A stretch of 64,000 bases of DNA, taken from contig CALXPO010000027.1 of NCBI GenBank assembly GCA_944390315.1, positions 1 through 64,000 on the forward strand, given 5' to 3'. Position 1 is the stretch's first letter; the number at the start of each line of letters is the position of its first letter. The stretch comes from an uncultured Alphaproteobacteria bacterium (GTDB taxonomy: Bacteria > Pseudomonadota > Alphaproteobacteria > RF32 > CAG-239). Shown here piece by piece: positions 1 through 8,893 of this stretch. The notes beneath the pieces were generated by a model. That model ran no database searches. It worked only from the letters and a program-made list of their open reading frames with translations, and was not told the DNA's origin. The position numbers were made by a program, and so were the translations under genes.

Positions 1-125
1 GCGCCGCCTTCTTCTGCCAATACTTTCGTGATGGCTGCAGTCAAGGTCGTCTTACCATGGTCTACGTGGCCGATGGTACCAATGTTGCAGTGCGGCTTAC
101 TTCTTTCAAATTTCTCTTTTGCCAT
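1..125 (-). CDS. tuf: Elongation factor Tu, N-terminal 41 residues (runs off the window)
   Basis: EF-Tu delivers aminoacyl-tRNA to the ribosome as a GTP complex. Only the N-terminus is present. It begins with [20 protein letters not shown] and includes the P-loop GHVDHGKTT, the classic EF-Tu G1 motif. The start ATG is at 125-123. It lies directly downstream of tRNA-Tyr and tRNA-Gly on the same strand, the usual tRNA-tuf arrangement of many bacteria, so it is probably co-transcribed with them from the promoter near 435-462. The rest of the gene lies outside the window. Confidence 0.97.
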   Translation of the reverse strand, partial: MAKEKFERSKPHCNIGTIGHVDHGKTTLTAAITKVLAEEGG

Positions 126-176
126 TTATTGTTCTTCCTATTTGTGTTGTTAAAACCAAAATCTTGATCAAAAACT

Positions 177-250
177 TGGAGCGGGTGAGGGGAATCGAAC
201 CCCCGTCATAAGCTTGGAAGGCTTCTGCTCTACCATTGAGCTACACCCGC
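177..250 (-). tRNA. tRNA-Gly (anticodon TCC)
   Basis: Read on the minus strand it has a perfect 7-bp acceptor stem (GCGGGTG with CACCCGC), a TTCGA T-loop and an encoded CCA at 179-177. The anticodon loop is CTTCCAA, giving TCC. The first anticodon-stem pair is a G-A mismatch; the other four pair. It lies between tRNA-Tyr and tuf. Confidence 0.96.
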
Positions 251-288
251 GCAAAAAATGTTTTGCATCAAGCCCGTCGAATTAAAAA

Positions 289-374
289 TGGTGGAGGGGG
301 AAAGATTCGAACTTTCGTAGACGTAAGTCGACGGATTTACAGTCCGTTGCATTTGACCGCTCTGCCACCCCTCC
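289..374 (-). tRNA. tRNA-Tyr (anticodon GTA)
   Basis: An 86-nt class II tRNA with a long variable arm on the minus strand. The acceptor stem is GGAGGGG/CCCCTCC, the anticodon loop CTGTAAA gives GTA, and CCA is encoded at 291-289. It is the first gene of the tRNA-Tyr, tRNA-Gly, tuf transcription unit. Confidence 0.96.
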
Positions 375-434
375 ATAAAAATTCCGACTGAGGGAAAAGG
401 AACTGATTTCCTTTTTGCAAATTTCATTCAAGCA

Positions 435-462
435 AATAATAGCATTTTGCTCAACTTGTCAA
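435..462 (-). promoter_or_regulatory. Probable promoter of the tRNA-Tyr/tRNA-Gly/tuf operon
   Basis: On the minus strand a perfect -35 box TTGACA (462-457) is followed by TATTAT (441-436) after a short 15-bp spacer. It lies about 60 bp before the 5' end of tRNA-Tyr. The spacer is slightly short, so the exact -10 is uncertain. Confidence 0.55.
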
Positions 463-470
463 CATCTTTT

Positions 471-2177
471 TTATTTTTGTTGTTGAATTTTTATTTTTGC
501 TGCCTGTAGTGCCTCCGGTGTGCCGATGTGGAAAAATTCGGCTTGATTGATAACAAATCCTAATTTTCCTTTTTCTTGTGCTGTGTCAAATAAATCTCTT
601 AAAGAAAATTTTTCTCTGCTTTCTTTGGCAAAAATACTGCGGTTAACAATTGATATTCCTGCATACACATATGGATAGCCCGTGGTCTTGTCTTTGTTGC
701 GTTCAATTTTTCCGTTTATCCCTATTTTATAATCTCCGACCCCTCTATCGCCGCAGATGTCTTTAATGTCTTGCAACAACAGTAGTATATCGTATTTGTT
801 TTTATCCCACGCATCCATCATGCGCCATAGTGCCGGTTTGTATCCTCTGTCGATGAAAAAAACATCACTGTTGAATACAAAAAAACACTCGTCTCTGAGT
901 AAGGGTAAGGCATGTTTTATACCGCCGCCTGTTTCAAGTGCCTCATCTTCTTCCGAAAAAATTAAATCAAAATCTTGTTGTTTTTGTTCTAAATGCTGTC
1001 TAAGCATTTCTTTTTTATAGCACAGATTAATAACGGCTGCTTTTATGCCGATTTCTCTTAAACGATCAAAATTGTAGTCGATTAAAGCCTGACCGCCGAC
1101 TTTTATCAGAGGTTTGGGGCAATTATCGGTTAGATCTTTCATTCGAGAACCTCGACCGGCCGCCAAAATCATAGCTTGGGTGAAAGGTTTTCTTTGCGGC
1201 AGACCTCTTGATGGCTTTGGAAGGTAATGATTTAACCATTTTTTCATCGACGCCAGTTTCGGATATTCAATAACTTGTTCCAGCATTTTCCATACTTGGG
1301 GAATATATTCCAAATAACGCTTTTTGCCGTTAACCATGGATAATGTCGTAAAGCGTCCCAGAACACGTAAATGTCTGAACATGGATAAAAAAGAATAAGA
1401 ATCTTCAAAAGATTCCCTATCGACATTATTTAAACTTTTGAAAAATTCTTCTTTAACTTCTTTTATAACTTCATTTGAAGCGAATCGTCGATCGGCCGCA
1501 AGCAAGCTCACAATATCGTAAGTTAAAGGTCCCCACATCGCATCTTGAAAATCGATAATTGCACATTCTTGCGCCGCAGGCGGGAGCATAATATTGTCTA
1601 TATGATAATCCCATAAAACCAAACGATTGGGGACACGATAGGCCATGGGAACCAATTTTTCGGCAATTTCAAAAAACTCTTTTGCCGCCTGAGAGCTAAG
1701 CGGTTGTCCGGTTGTCATCGGAAAATACCAATCGGTAAATAAGCGCAAATCTTCTAATATTTTGTGGCGTGAAAATTCTTTTACACATTGCGGGCGTTCA
1801 CTTATGGCGGCTATTTTAGCAAGGGCTTGCCCGGACATTTTATATAATTTTGCTTCGTTTTGTGAAGTCAACAACTTGCCGATGGTATCATCTCCCAAAT
1901 CTTCAATCAGTAAAAACCCGTTTTCAAAGTCGGTTGCCAAGACCTCAGGTACCCACACATGGTGAGCGCGCAAAAATTTTGACAATTCCACAAATTCGTG
2001 TGTGTGGCAGCGGCAGCCCTCATCGTCCATAAGCACAAAACTTTTGTCAGCATTTTTTATCCGATAATATTTTCGTGAAGAAGCATCGGTTGTTAATCCT
2101 GAAATTTGAAACGAATCCGCTCGGAGATTCCGTTTGATGAATTCTTCCATTTTTGCTTGACGACTGAGATTTTCCAT
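471..2177 (-). CDS. Fused anomeric MurNAc/GlcNAc kinase and MurNAc-1-phosphate uridylyltransferase (AmgK-MurU type)
   Basis: The N-terminal half is an aminoglycoside-phosphotransferase-fold kinase: catalytic loop WDYHIDN near residues 189-195 and metal-binding IDF near 208. The C-terminal 230 residues are a nucleotidyltransferase with LAAGRGSRM near 338 and PKPLI near 354. In Pseudomonas putida these two activities are the separate proteins AmgK and MurU, which turn recycled MurNAc into UDP-MurNAc and bypass de novo synthesis. I chose the start at 2177 because AGGAG precedes it at good spacing; an ATG 30 bases upstream (2207) lacks a clear ribosome site. LdcA and an Mpl-like ligase 7 kb away fit a wall-recycling role. 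The substrate is inferred from the family; a general sugar kinase-nucleotidyltransferase remains possible. Confidence 0.82.
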   Translation of the reverse strand: MENLSRQAKMEEFIKRNLRADSFQISGLTTDASSRKYYRIKNADKSFVLMDDEGCRCHTHEFVELSKFLRAHHVWVPEVLATDFENGFLLIEDLGDDTIGKLLTSQNEAKLYKMSGQALAKIAAISERPQCVKEFSRHKILEDLRLFTDWYFPMTTGQPLSSQAAKEFFEIAEKLVPMAYRVPNRLVLWDYHIDNIMLPPAAQECAIIDFQDAMWGPLTYDIVSLLAADRRFASNEVIKEVKEEFFKSLNNVDRESFEDSYSFLSMFRHLRVLGRFTTLSMVNGKKRYLEYIPQVWKMLEQVIEYPKLASMKKWLNHYLPKPSRGLPQRKPFTQAMILAAGRGSRMKDLTDNCPKPLIKVGGQALIDYNFDRLREIGIKAAVINLCYKKEMLRQHLEQKQQDFDLIFSEEDEALETGGGIKHALPLLRDECFFVFNSDVFFIDRGYKPALWRMMDAWDKNKYDILLLLQDIKDICGDRGVGDYKIGINGKIERNKDKTTGYPYVYAGISIVNRSIFAKESREKFSLRDLFDTAQEKGKLGFVINQAEFFHIGTPEALQAAKIKIQQQK

Positions 2178-2269
2178 TGACCGAAACTCCTGAGATGTTA
2201 TTATCATTTTCTGATTAGTTAAAATTTATGCTTTAAGCCTTAAAATATGATTAAAACCAAGGAGGGATG

Positions 2270-2908
2270 ATGAAACGTAAATATGTCGTCTTTGACTGGG
2301 ACGGAACATTAGCCGATACTTATCCGGTGATTTCTGCTGCTTATGATTATACCTTTGACAAAATGGGCTTGCTCAGAATCCCTTATGACGAAGTTAAAAG
2401 AATTACCAGCACTCTGCAAAACAAAGATACGCTTGGCTATATTTTCAAAGAGCGTAAAAATGAAGCCGCCTCTTATTTTTATGAATATATCGAAAAATGC
2501 CATACCGAACGTTTGACACCGATGCAGTCGGCCGAAAAATTGCTCGAATCGTGCCGTAAAGCCGGTTTGAAATGTTATTTGCTTACCAATAAAAAAACAA
2601 AATTTATAAAAGAAGAACTTCAAAAACTCGGTTTTGCAAAATATTTTGATAAGGTTGTGGCCGCCGGTGAATATACCGAAGACAAGCCCCATCCGATTGC
2701 CTGTCATGCCGTTTTTGATAACTGTCTGCCCAAAGCCGGTGAAATTGCCGTTATCGGCGACGGTGAAGCCGATGTTAAAACGGCGGCAACTTATGACAAG
2801 GCTATTTGCATCCTTTATGATCCCAAGCATAAATATCACGGAGCAGAGCCGGATTTTAAAATTGATAATTTGCTTGAAGCAATAAATATTTTGGAAAGTG
2901 AAAAATAA
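2270..2908 (+). CDS. HAD-superfamily phosphatase, phosphoglycolate phosphatase-like
   Basis: About 212 residues with all HAD motifs: FDWDGT near residue 8 (nucleophile Asp and acid/base Asp), TNK near 108 (motif II), a Lys around 146 and the metal-binding IGDGEAD near 170. The insertion between motifs I and II is a helical cap, as in Gph/PGPase-type enzymes (C1 cap). Two ATGs are adjacent at 2267 and 2270; the strong AAGGAGG at 2259-2265 sits too close to the first, favouring the second. The stop overlaps the rlmB start by one base (TAATG), so the two are translationally coupled. The exact substrate cannot be read from sequence. Confidence 0.85.
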   Translation: MKRKYVVFDWDGTLADTYPVISAAYDYTFDKMGLLRIPYDEVKRITSTLQNKDTLGYIFKERKNEAASYFYEYIEKCHTERLTPMQSAEKLLESCRKAGLKCYLLTNKKTKFIKEELQKLGFAKYFDKVVAAGEYTEDKPHPIACHAVFDNCLPKAGEIAVIGDGEADVKTAATYDKAICILYDPKHKYHGAEPDFKIDNLLEAINILESEK

Positions 2909-3630
2909 TGCAAAACAAAAATCAAGTTCTTATTTACGGAAAACACGCCGTCAGTGCGGCTTTGAACAATCCACGGCGAAAAATAGGCAAACTCTACTGT
3001 CTGAAAGAAAATTTAGATGAATGGCAGGAAAAAATCGCAGATAACAAAATTGCCGTTGTTGATAAAAAAGAACTTGAAAAAATGTTGCCTCGCGAAGCCG
3101 TTCATCAAGGTGTGGTTGCGGTTGCCGAGATGTTGCCGAATATTTCTTTGGAAGATTTGTGCGACAAAGCAAGAGAGCAAAATTCTTGTCATATTCTCAT
3201 GCTGGATCAGGTGACCGATCCGCAAAACATCGGCGCTATTATTCGTTCTTGTGCCGCTTTTGGCTCGTTGGCTTTGGTTGTTCAAGACAAAAATTCTCCG
3301 CAAGAAAGCGGAGCCATGCTTAAAGCAGCTGCCGGTACGTTCGAACTGGTTCCTGTCTGTCGGGTTACCAATTTGTCCCGTGCCGTGGAAAAACTCAAAA
3401 AAGAAGGTTTTTGGGTGGTTGGTATGGATGGTTATGCCAAAAGTGATGTGTCGGCTTTGCCGAAAGATTCAAAATTAGCGGTTATTATGGGAAGCGAAGG
3501 TACGGGAATGCGTCGTTTGGTCGAAGAGTCTTGCGATATTACCGTTCGCTTGCCGATAAATCCTCAAGTGGAAAGTTTGAATGTTTCTACCGCGGCGGCA
3601 ATCGTTTTGTATGAACTCAATCGAAAATAG
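2908..3630 (+). CDS. rlmB: 23S rRNA (guanosine-2'-O-)-methyltransferase RlmB-type (SpoU/TrmH family)
   Basis: A 240-residue SPOUT methyltransferase. The N-terminal substrate-binding domain begins with IYGKHAVSAAL, typical of RlmB/TrmH group 3. The three SpoU motifs are present: DPQNIGAIIRS (motif 1), VIMGSEGTGMRRL (motif 2) and LNVSTAAAIVLYE (motif 3) near the C-terminus, forming the SAM-binding knot. RlmB methylates G2251 in the peptidyl-transferase P-loop of 23S rRNA in E. coli. It overlaps the HAD gene upstream and is eight bases from the ABC ATPase gene. Confidence 0.9.
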   Translation: MQNKNQVLIYGKHAVSAALNNPRRKIGKLYCLKENLDEWQEKIADNKIAVVDKKELEKMLPREAVHQGVVAVAEMLPNISLEDLCDKAREQNSCHILMLDQVTDPQNIGAIIRSCAAFGSLALVVQDKNSPQESGAMLKAAAGTFELVPVCRVTNLSRAVEKLKKEGFWVVGMDGYAKSDVSALPKDSKLAVIMGSEGTGMRRLVEESCDITVRLPINPQVESLNVSTAAAIVLYELNRK

Positions 3631-3638
3631 GAGGAAAA

Positions 3639-4361
3639 ATGTCGGCAAATCTCAAAATCAGCGGTTTGATAAAAGATTATGATACCATTCGCGCGGCTGA
3701 TAATATTTCTTTTGAGGCATTCAAAGGTCAAGTTATCGCTCTTTTGGGACCAAATGGTGCCGGAAAGTCAACTTTGATGAATATGATTGCCGGTTATTTG
3801 GCGCCGACGGAAGGGGAAATTTTTGTAATGGGGCAAAATATAAAAGATTATCCGCTTGAAGCTAAAAAAAATATCGGGTTTTTGCCCGAAGGTTCTCCGC
3901 TTTATCCCGATTTGACCGTACGTGAATTTTTAAAATATATGGCAGGATTGCGACTGCTTGATAATGCAGCCGTTGAAAAAGCCATTAATGTTGCCAAAAT
4001 AGAAAATGTTGCCGAACAAAAAATAGAAACCTTATCTAAGGGATATCAAAGACGCGTTGGTTTTGCTCAAAGTATTCTTTCCAATCCGCCGATTTTGCTT
4101 TTGGATGAACCGACTGACGGACTTGATCCCAATCAAAAAAGGCATATCAGAGCATTAATTGAGCAAATGGGCAAAGAAAAGACCATTCTTATTTCAACTC
4201 ACTTACTGGACGAGGCTGAAAACATATGCAATCGCATTATCCTGATTAATAAAGGTAAAATTATTGCCGACGGCAAAACGGAAAATATCGTAAAATTAGC
4301 TCATGCCAAAAGTTTAGAGGATGCGTTTTGCCAAATGACAACAACAGAAGAAGAGGCTTAA
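3639..4361 (+). CDS. ABC transporter ATP-binding protein (GldA/NosF-like)
   Basis: A 240-residue ABC ATPase with Walker A GPNGAGKST near 37-45, a Q-loop, signature LSKGYQRRVG, Walker B ILLLDEPTDGLDP and the switch His in STHLLDEAE. The sequence type matches ATPases that pair with ABC-2 permeases of the GldF kind. It is preceded by GGAGG and its stop abuts the start of the huge permease gene, so the two form one exporter. The cargo is unknown. Confidence 0.93.
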   Translation: MSANLKISGLIKDYDTIRAADNISFEAFKGQVIALLGPNGAGKSTLMNMIAGYLAPTEGEIFVMGQNIKDYPLEAKKNIGFLPEGSPLYPDLTVREFLKYMAGLRLLDNAAVEKAINVAKIENVAEQKIETLSKGYQRRVGFAQSILSNPPILLLDEPTDGLDPNQKRHIRALIEQMGKEKTILISTHLLDEAENICNRIILINKGKIIADGKTENIVKLAHAKSLEDAFCQMTTTEEEA

Positions 4362-7300
4362 ATGAAAAAATTGTGGGTAGTTACTAAAAACGAGCTGTTA
4401 CGTTATTTTATTTCTCCGTTGGCTTATGTCTATCTTGTCGCTTTTTTGTTATTGAATGGGTCCTTTGCCATCTATTTCGGTGGTTTTATCGGACGCGGAA
4501 TTGCTTCTTTGGATGCTATGTTTGCTTTTCAACCCTGGTTATATTTGTTGTTTATTCCGGGTATTTCAATGCGATTATGGTCTGAGGAATTTCGCAGTAA
4601 AACGGTTGTTCAGCTTTTAACCATGCCGGTTTCCATTTCGACTTTGGTTTGGGGCAAGTTTTTGGCTTCTTGGATTTTTGCTGCAGTCGCACTGGTACTG
4701 ACTTTTCCTTTCTGGCTGACGGTCAATTATCTCGGAACTCCGGATAATACCGTTATTGCCGTCGGCTATCTCGGAAGTTGGGTCTTGGCAGGTTGTATGT
4801 TGGCTATTTCGCAAACAATGTCCGCATTAACTAAAAATCAGGTAATAGCTCTGGTTTTGGCTGTTATTGCAAATTTTTTGTTCTTTTTAAGCGGCGTCGA
4901 ATATGTTCTCGGATTTTTCCGCTTATTTGCTCCGGCTGCCGTCGTTGATATGGTTGCTTCTTTCAGTTTTTTAATCCATTTTGCAACAATTACCGGCGGT
5001 TTGTTGGAATTGCGTGACGTTGTTTTCTTCGTTTCGGTTATCTTATTGTTTAACATTACGACGATTTTGGTGGTTAGCTTTAGAACTTCGGGAACTTCTA
5101 AATGGCTAAAATCAACTCAGGCCGGTTATTATATTCTATTTTTTATTTTGTTGTTGATGGCTTTTGGCGGAATTAATTTGTTGGCAAATCAGTTTTTGCG
5201 CACAACACAGTATGATTTTACGACCGAAAAAATACATACATTGACGCAATCTTCACGGAAAGTTCTTAAAAATTTGCCGGAACCGGTTATTGCAAAACTT
5301 TATTATTCTCCTCTTCTGGGACAAAGAAATCCTAATATCAGATTAATGTATGACAGAGTTCGGTTGTTGTTGGAACAATTTGCGCAAGTTGCTCCCGATA
5401 AGTTTAGTTATAAAATTTATAATCCGCGTCCGCTTGATGATATTGAGGATCAAGCCATTGTTGCAGGATTGCAGCCTTTACCGATTGTTGACCTCAATCA
5501 AAACGGCTTCTTTGGTTTAGTTTTGACCGACAGTGCCGACAATAAACAAATTATTCCCTTCTTTGTTTTGGAAAGATATGCGTATCTTGAGCAAGATTTG
5601 ATGGAAAAAATCTATCAGCTTTATCATAAGAAGAAAACCTTAGGTCTAATCAGCAGCTTACCTGTATATGAAACAGCTTTTGCAGGAGGTTACGTTTCTC
5701 CAAAATGGAATATCCTCAACGAGATTGAGAAGTTTTATGAAATTAAGATTATAACTAATGCTGATGATTTGACAAAAGTTGACTTGTTGATGATGATTCA
5801 TCCGCAAAATTTGAATGATGAAATGGTTGATGCTGTTGAAAATTATTCGAGATTGGGTGGAAAAACTTTGTTATTGCTTGATACTGCGGCTGAAGCAACC
5901 CGTATTTTTTCTCCGGATAATATCGAATTTTATCCGTCGAATTTGAATGGTCTGGATAAATTTTTCGGATTTCGTTTTTATAACGAACTTGTGGTGGCCG
6001 ATTTGGATAATTCGATTACGGTTGATGCAACCAAAAATTATTCCACAAATCCGATTTTTACTCAGGATGTTGTTCAGTTTGTGGCTCCGGCAACAAGCAT
6101 GAATCCTGATTTTCCTATAACACAAAATTTGCAGGGAATTTTGTTCGCTTCTGTTTCGGCAATTGTTCCGGACGGTAGTAATCACAGCTCATTTCTTCCG
6201 TTGATTAAAGGCGGAGATCAATCGGGCGTATTAAGCTCAGGTGTGGTCTATGATGGCAAAAATCCGACCGAATTGCTTAATCTGTTTAAGCCGGATGGAA
6301 AATTAAAATTTTTGGCGGCATTGCTAACGGCTAATCATACAAAAAATCCTTATGAAGTTATTGTGGTTGCCGATACCGATTTTATTTATGATTCTTTTTG
6401 GAGCACAAATCAGTCAATAATGAATACGAATTATTTTGTGCCTTTGTATGATAATGCTAATTTTGTGCTTAATTCCCTTGATTATTTGTCCGGAGATATG
6501 ACTTTGGTCGAGTTGCGGGGAAGAATTCAAAAAATCAGAAAGTTTGAAGATATTGAAGAGCTTAGAAAAGAAAATTTGCGAAATTTCAGAGTAAGAGAAA
6601 ATGAACTTTTTCAAAAAATAGAATATACCAAACGTTCTTTACAAGAAATTTTTGCAAAAAAGGCATTTGAGGAAAGAGAAAATTTCAATTCAGACGAATT
6701 GGCCTTAATTGCCGGTACCAGACAAAAACTTGATGATTTACGAATTGAACTGGCAAAAATCAGAATTGATATGCATCAAAATATTGAAAAAATTAATTTA
6801 ATCATAAAATTTGTAAATATTTATGCCGTTCCGTTATTGATTTTGCTGATTTTGGCAATTGTCGGCGGCAGAAAGTTGCTGACACATCGTATCGGCGGTT
6901 ATAAAATTATTTTTAACCGCGAATTTAAGTGGGCGGCGGTCATTGCTTTGCTACTGTTTGTCGGCGGTGGTCTGTCTTTCTACCTGTCTGCTCAAAAGGG
7001 GATTGAAGAATATGAAAATAAACCCGTTCTGGCTGAACTTGTTCATCAGTTGAACGAAATCCAAAAAATAACTTTAACCTCTGCCTCGGGAGTACTCAAT
7101 TTCTATAAGCAAGACGGTGTGTGGAAGTTGGAAAATGAACCTTGTTTGCCGGTTTATCAAGAGCGCGTTGAAAGTTTTCTGACGGCTTTGAGCGATATGG
7201 TTTATTATGAAAAAAAATCTGATAAAGCCGAATATCTGTCCAAATTTGGTTTGGAACCGAGCGCTGCAAAAGATTCAACCAGCGTCGAAGTTAAGTTGTT

Positions 7301-7820
7301 CGGTCCGAATAATAAAATACTGACTGATTTGGTCATCGGTAAATATGATATTGATATCGGACGCGGCGGGCGGGCGGCTTATATGCGTTTTGCCGATAAA
7401 TTTCAAGTATGGATGGTTAAAGCCGATTTAATCGATATGTCGGTCAAAGCTCAAGACTGGACTTACAGTAGTTTGTGGAATCTGCGTTTCGGCCGATTGA
7501 GCGGATTTAATAAAAATACTAATCTTAACAGAACCATGGAATTGGTAAAATACATGCTCAATACTTCCCTTAAGAATCCGATTAAACAAAAACCGGAATC
7601 CGAAAAAGTTTTAGCACTTGATTTGGCTGTTGAAGGAAATCAAAAAATCGGAATTGACTTTTGGCAAGATAAGGAGCATACCTACGTCAATTATGTCTTT
7701 GATAAAAAAACAATGTCAAAACATACGGAATTTTTTGCCAAGGCGGCTGAAAAATGTTATTACGAAATTGATAATAATGATTTTGAGAAGATAAAAAATG
7801 TCACAAACACAATCCAATAA
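4362..7820 (+). CDS. Three-domain ABC-2 exporter protein: GldF-like permease, GldG-like domain and DUF4340 domain
   Basis: This 1152-residue protein joins three parts usually encoded separately. Residues 1-240 form an ABC-2 permease with six membrane spans (GldF-like). A further span near 255-275 leads into a large extracytoplasmic GldG-like region (motif TTEKIHTLTQSS near 290), which ends in coiled coil and a membrane span near 825-842. Another span near 862-880 precedes a C-terminal DUF4340-like domain (GVWKLENEP, FGLEPSA). It directly follows its ATPase gene. GldFG homologues are required for gliding in Bacteroidetes, but wider homologues have no settled role. The last 23 bases overlap the CDF gene. 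Confidence 0.85.
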   Translation: MKKLWVVTKNELLRYFISPLAYVYLVAFLLLNGSFAIYFGGFIGRGIASLDAMFAFQPWLYLLFIPGISMRLWSEEFRSKTVVQLLTMPVSISTLVWGKFLASWIFAAVALVLTFPFWLTVNYLGTPDNTVIAVGYLGSWVLAGCMLAISQTMSALTKNQVIALVLAVIANFLFFLSGVEYVLGFFRLFAPAAVVDMVASFSFLIHFATITGGLLELRDVVFFVSVILLFNITTILVVSFRTSGTSKWLKSTQAGYYILFFILLLMAFGGINLLANQFLRTTQYDFTTEKIHTLTQSSRKVLKNLPEPVIAKLYYSPLLGQRNPNIRLMYDRVRLLLEQFAQVAPDKFSYKIYNPRPLDDIEDQAIVAGLQPLPIVDLNQNGFFGLVLTDSADNKQIIPFFVLERYAYLEQDLMEKIYQLYHKKKTLGLISSLPVYETAFAGGYVSPKWNILNEIEKFYEIKIITNADDLTKVDLLMMIHPQNLNDEMVDAVENYSRLGGKTLLLLDTAAEATRIFSPDNIEFYPSNLNGLDKFFGFRFYNELVVADLDNSITVDATKNYSTNPIFTQDVVQFVAPATSMNPDFPITQNLQGILFASVSAIVPDGSNHSSFLPLIKGGDQSGVLSSGVVYDGKNPTELLNLFKPDGKLKFLAALLTANHTKNPYEVIVVADTDFIYDSFWSTNQSIMNTNYFVPLYDNANFVLNSLDYLSGDMTLVELRGRIQKIRKFEDIEELRKENLRNFRVRENELFQKIEYTKRSLQEIFAKKAFEERENFNSDELALIAGTRQKLDDLRIELAKIRIDMHQNIEKINLIIKFVNIYAVPLLILLILAIVGGRKLLTHRIGGYKIIFNREFKWAAVIALLLFVGGGLSFYLSAQKGIEEYENKPVLAELVHQLNEIQKITLTSASGVLNFYKQDGVWKLENEPCLPVYQERVESFLTALSDMVYYEKKSDKAEYLSKFGLEPSAAKDSTSVEVKLFGPNNKILTDLVIGKYDIDIGRGGRAAYMRFADKFQVWMVKADLIDMSVKAQDWTYSSLWNLRFGRLSGFNKNTNLNRTMELVKYMLNTSLKNPIKQKPESEKVLALDLAVEGNQKIGIDFWQDKEHTYVNYVFDKKTMSKHTEFFAKAAEKCYYEIDNNDFEKIKNVTNTIQ

Positions 7821-8727
7821 ACAAAAAAATAATCGATTAAAAAAAATAGCCGTTACTGCCAGTGTTAGTGTTTCGGCATCCTTAGCCTTAATTAAACTGC
7901 TGGCATCCCTTTATACGGGGTCTCTTGCCGTGCTGTCGTCTTTGGTTGATAGTTTGTCAGATATTTTTTCTTCATTAATTACTTTTATTGCCGTCAAATT
8001 TTCTTCTCTGCCGGCAAGTGAACAACATCGTTACGGTTACGGAAAAGCCGAGGCTTTGAGTGCGTTGATTCAATCGGCTTTTATTGCCGGTTCCGGTGTC
8101 TTTGTTGTATATGAGGGTATCAGCCGTTTTATTTCTCCTCGTCCGGTTGATGGTGCCGGTGTCGGTATGGCGGTTATGATTGTTTGCACCTTGATTACGC
8201 TTGGATTGATTGCTTTCCAAAAATACGTAGTCAAAAAGACGGCTTCTTTGGCCGTTTCTGCCGATAGCGCTCACTATATGGTTGATATTGTGACAAACCT
8301 GTCAATCGTGGTTGGTCTCGCTGTTGTCAAAATTTTTGAAATTTATTGGTTTGATACTTTGGCGGCTTTATTTGTGTCTTCGTATCTGTTGATTAATGCT
8401 TATAAAATTGCTTGTGAAGCGATTGCGTTGCTGATGGATAAAGAATTGCCCGATGATGTTCGAAAAGAAATTGAGCGCGTGGTCACCGAATGCGATTTTT
8501 GCCGCGGTATACATGATTTGCGCACCCGTGATTTGGGGGAAATGTATATGTTTGAACTTCATCTGGAATTGGATGGTGATTTATCTTTGGCAAAAGCTCA
8601 CGATTTAACGGATGAAGTAGAAGAAAAATTAAAAAAACATTTTCCTAATGCACAGGTGATTATTCATCAGGATCCGGCAGGATTAAAAGAAAACAGACTG
8701 GATAATCACCTGGTTAAAAAAGCCTAA
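7798..8727 (+). CDS. Cation diffusion facilitator (FieF-like) metal efflux protein
   Basis: A 309-residue CDF transporter with six predicted membrane spans. The two metal-site motifs are visible: DSLSDIFSS in span 2 (near residue 45) and HYMVDIVTN in span 5 (near 160), giving the D-D/H-D tetrahedral site typical of Zn/Fe-transporting FieF-like members. The C-terminal 85 residues form the cytoplasmic metal-sensing domain with several His and Asp. It probably exports divalent metal by proton exchange. The start overlaps the end of the upstream exporter gene by 23 bases, indicating coupling. Confidence 0.9.
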   Translation: MSQTQSNKQKNNRLKKIAVTASVSVSASLALIKLLASLYTGSLAVLSSLVDSLSDIFSSLITFIAVKFSSLPASEQHRYGYGKAEALSALIQSAFIAGSGVFVVYEGISRFISPRPVDGAGVGMAVMIVCTLITLGLIAFQKYVVKKTASLAVSADSAHYMVDIVTNLSIVVGLAVVKIFEIYWFDTLAALFVSSYLLINAYKIACEAIALLMDKELPDDVRKEIERVVTECDFCRGIHDLRTRDLGEMYMFELHLELDGDLSLAKAHDLTDEVEEKLKKHFPNAQVIIHQDPAGLKENRLDNHLVKKA

Positions 8728-8880
8728 AACAAACGCTTTTTATAAATTTATCTAAAAAATAAATAAGGATGGAATTTAAGGTGGTTCTGTCCTTATATTG
8801 TTTTTGCTGAAGATATTTGTATCTATAAGAGAAATGTTGATATATGAGTGAATTTTGGTGAAACAGATAAATAAATAATC

Positions 8881-8886
8881 TATAAT
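8881..8886 (+). promoter_or_regulatory. -10 box close to the start codon; possible leaderless transcript
   Basis: A perfect TATAAT ends only seven bases before the ATG at 8894, so initiation at the usual distance would start the mRNA at or next to the start codon. No AGGAG-like site precedes this ATG, which agrees with leaderless translation. The -35 region is poorly defined. Confidence 0.4.
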
Positions 8887-8893
8887 CGATTTT

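Noticed and set aside
2309-2839. 176-residue frame opposite the HAD gene
   Set aside because: Antisense shadow of a well-supported gene; no ribosome site and no recognisable domain.
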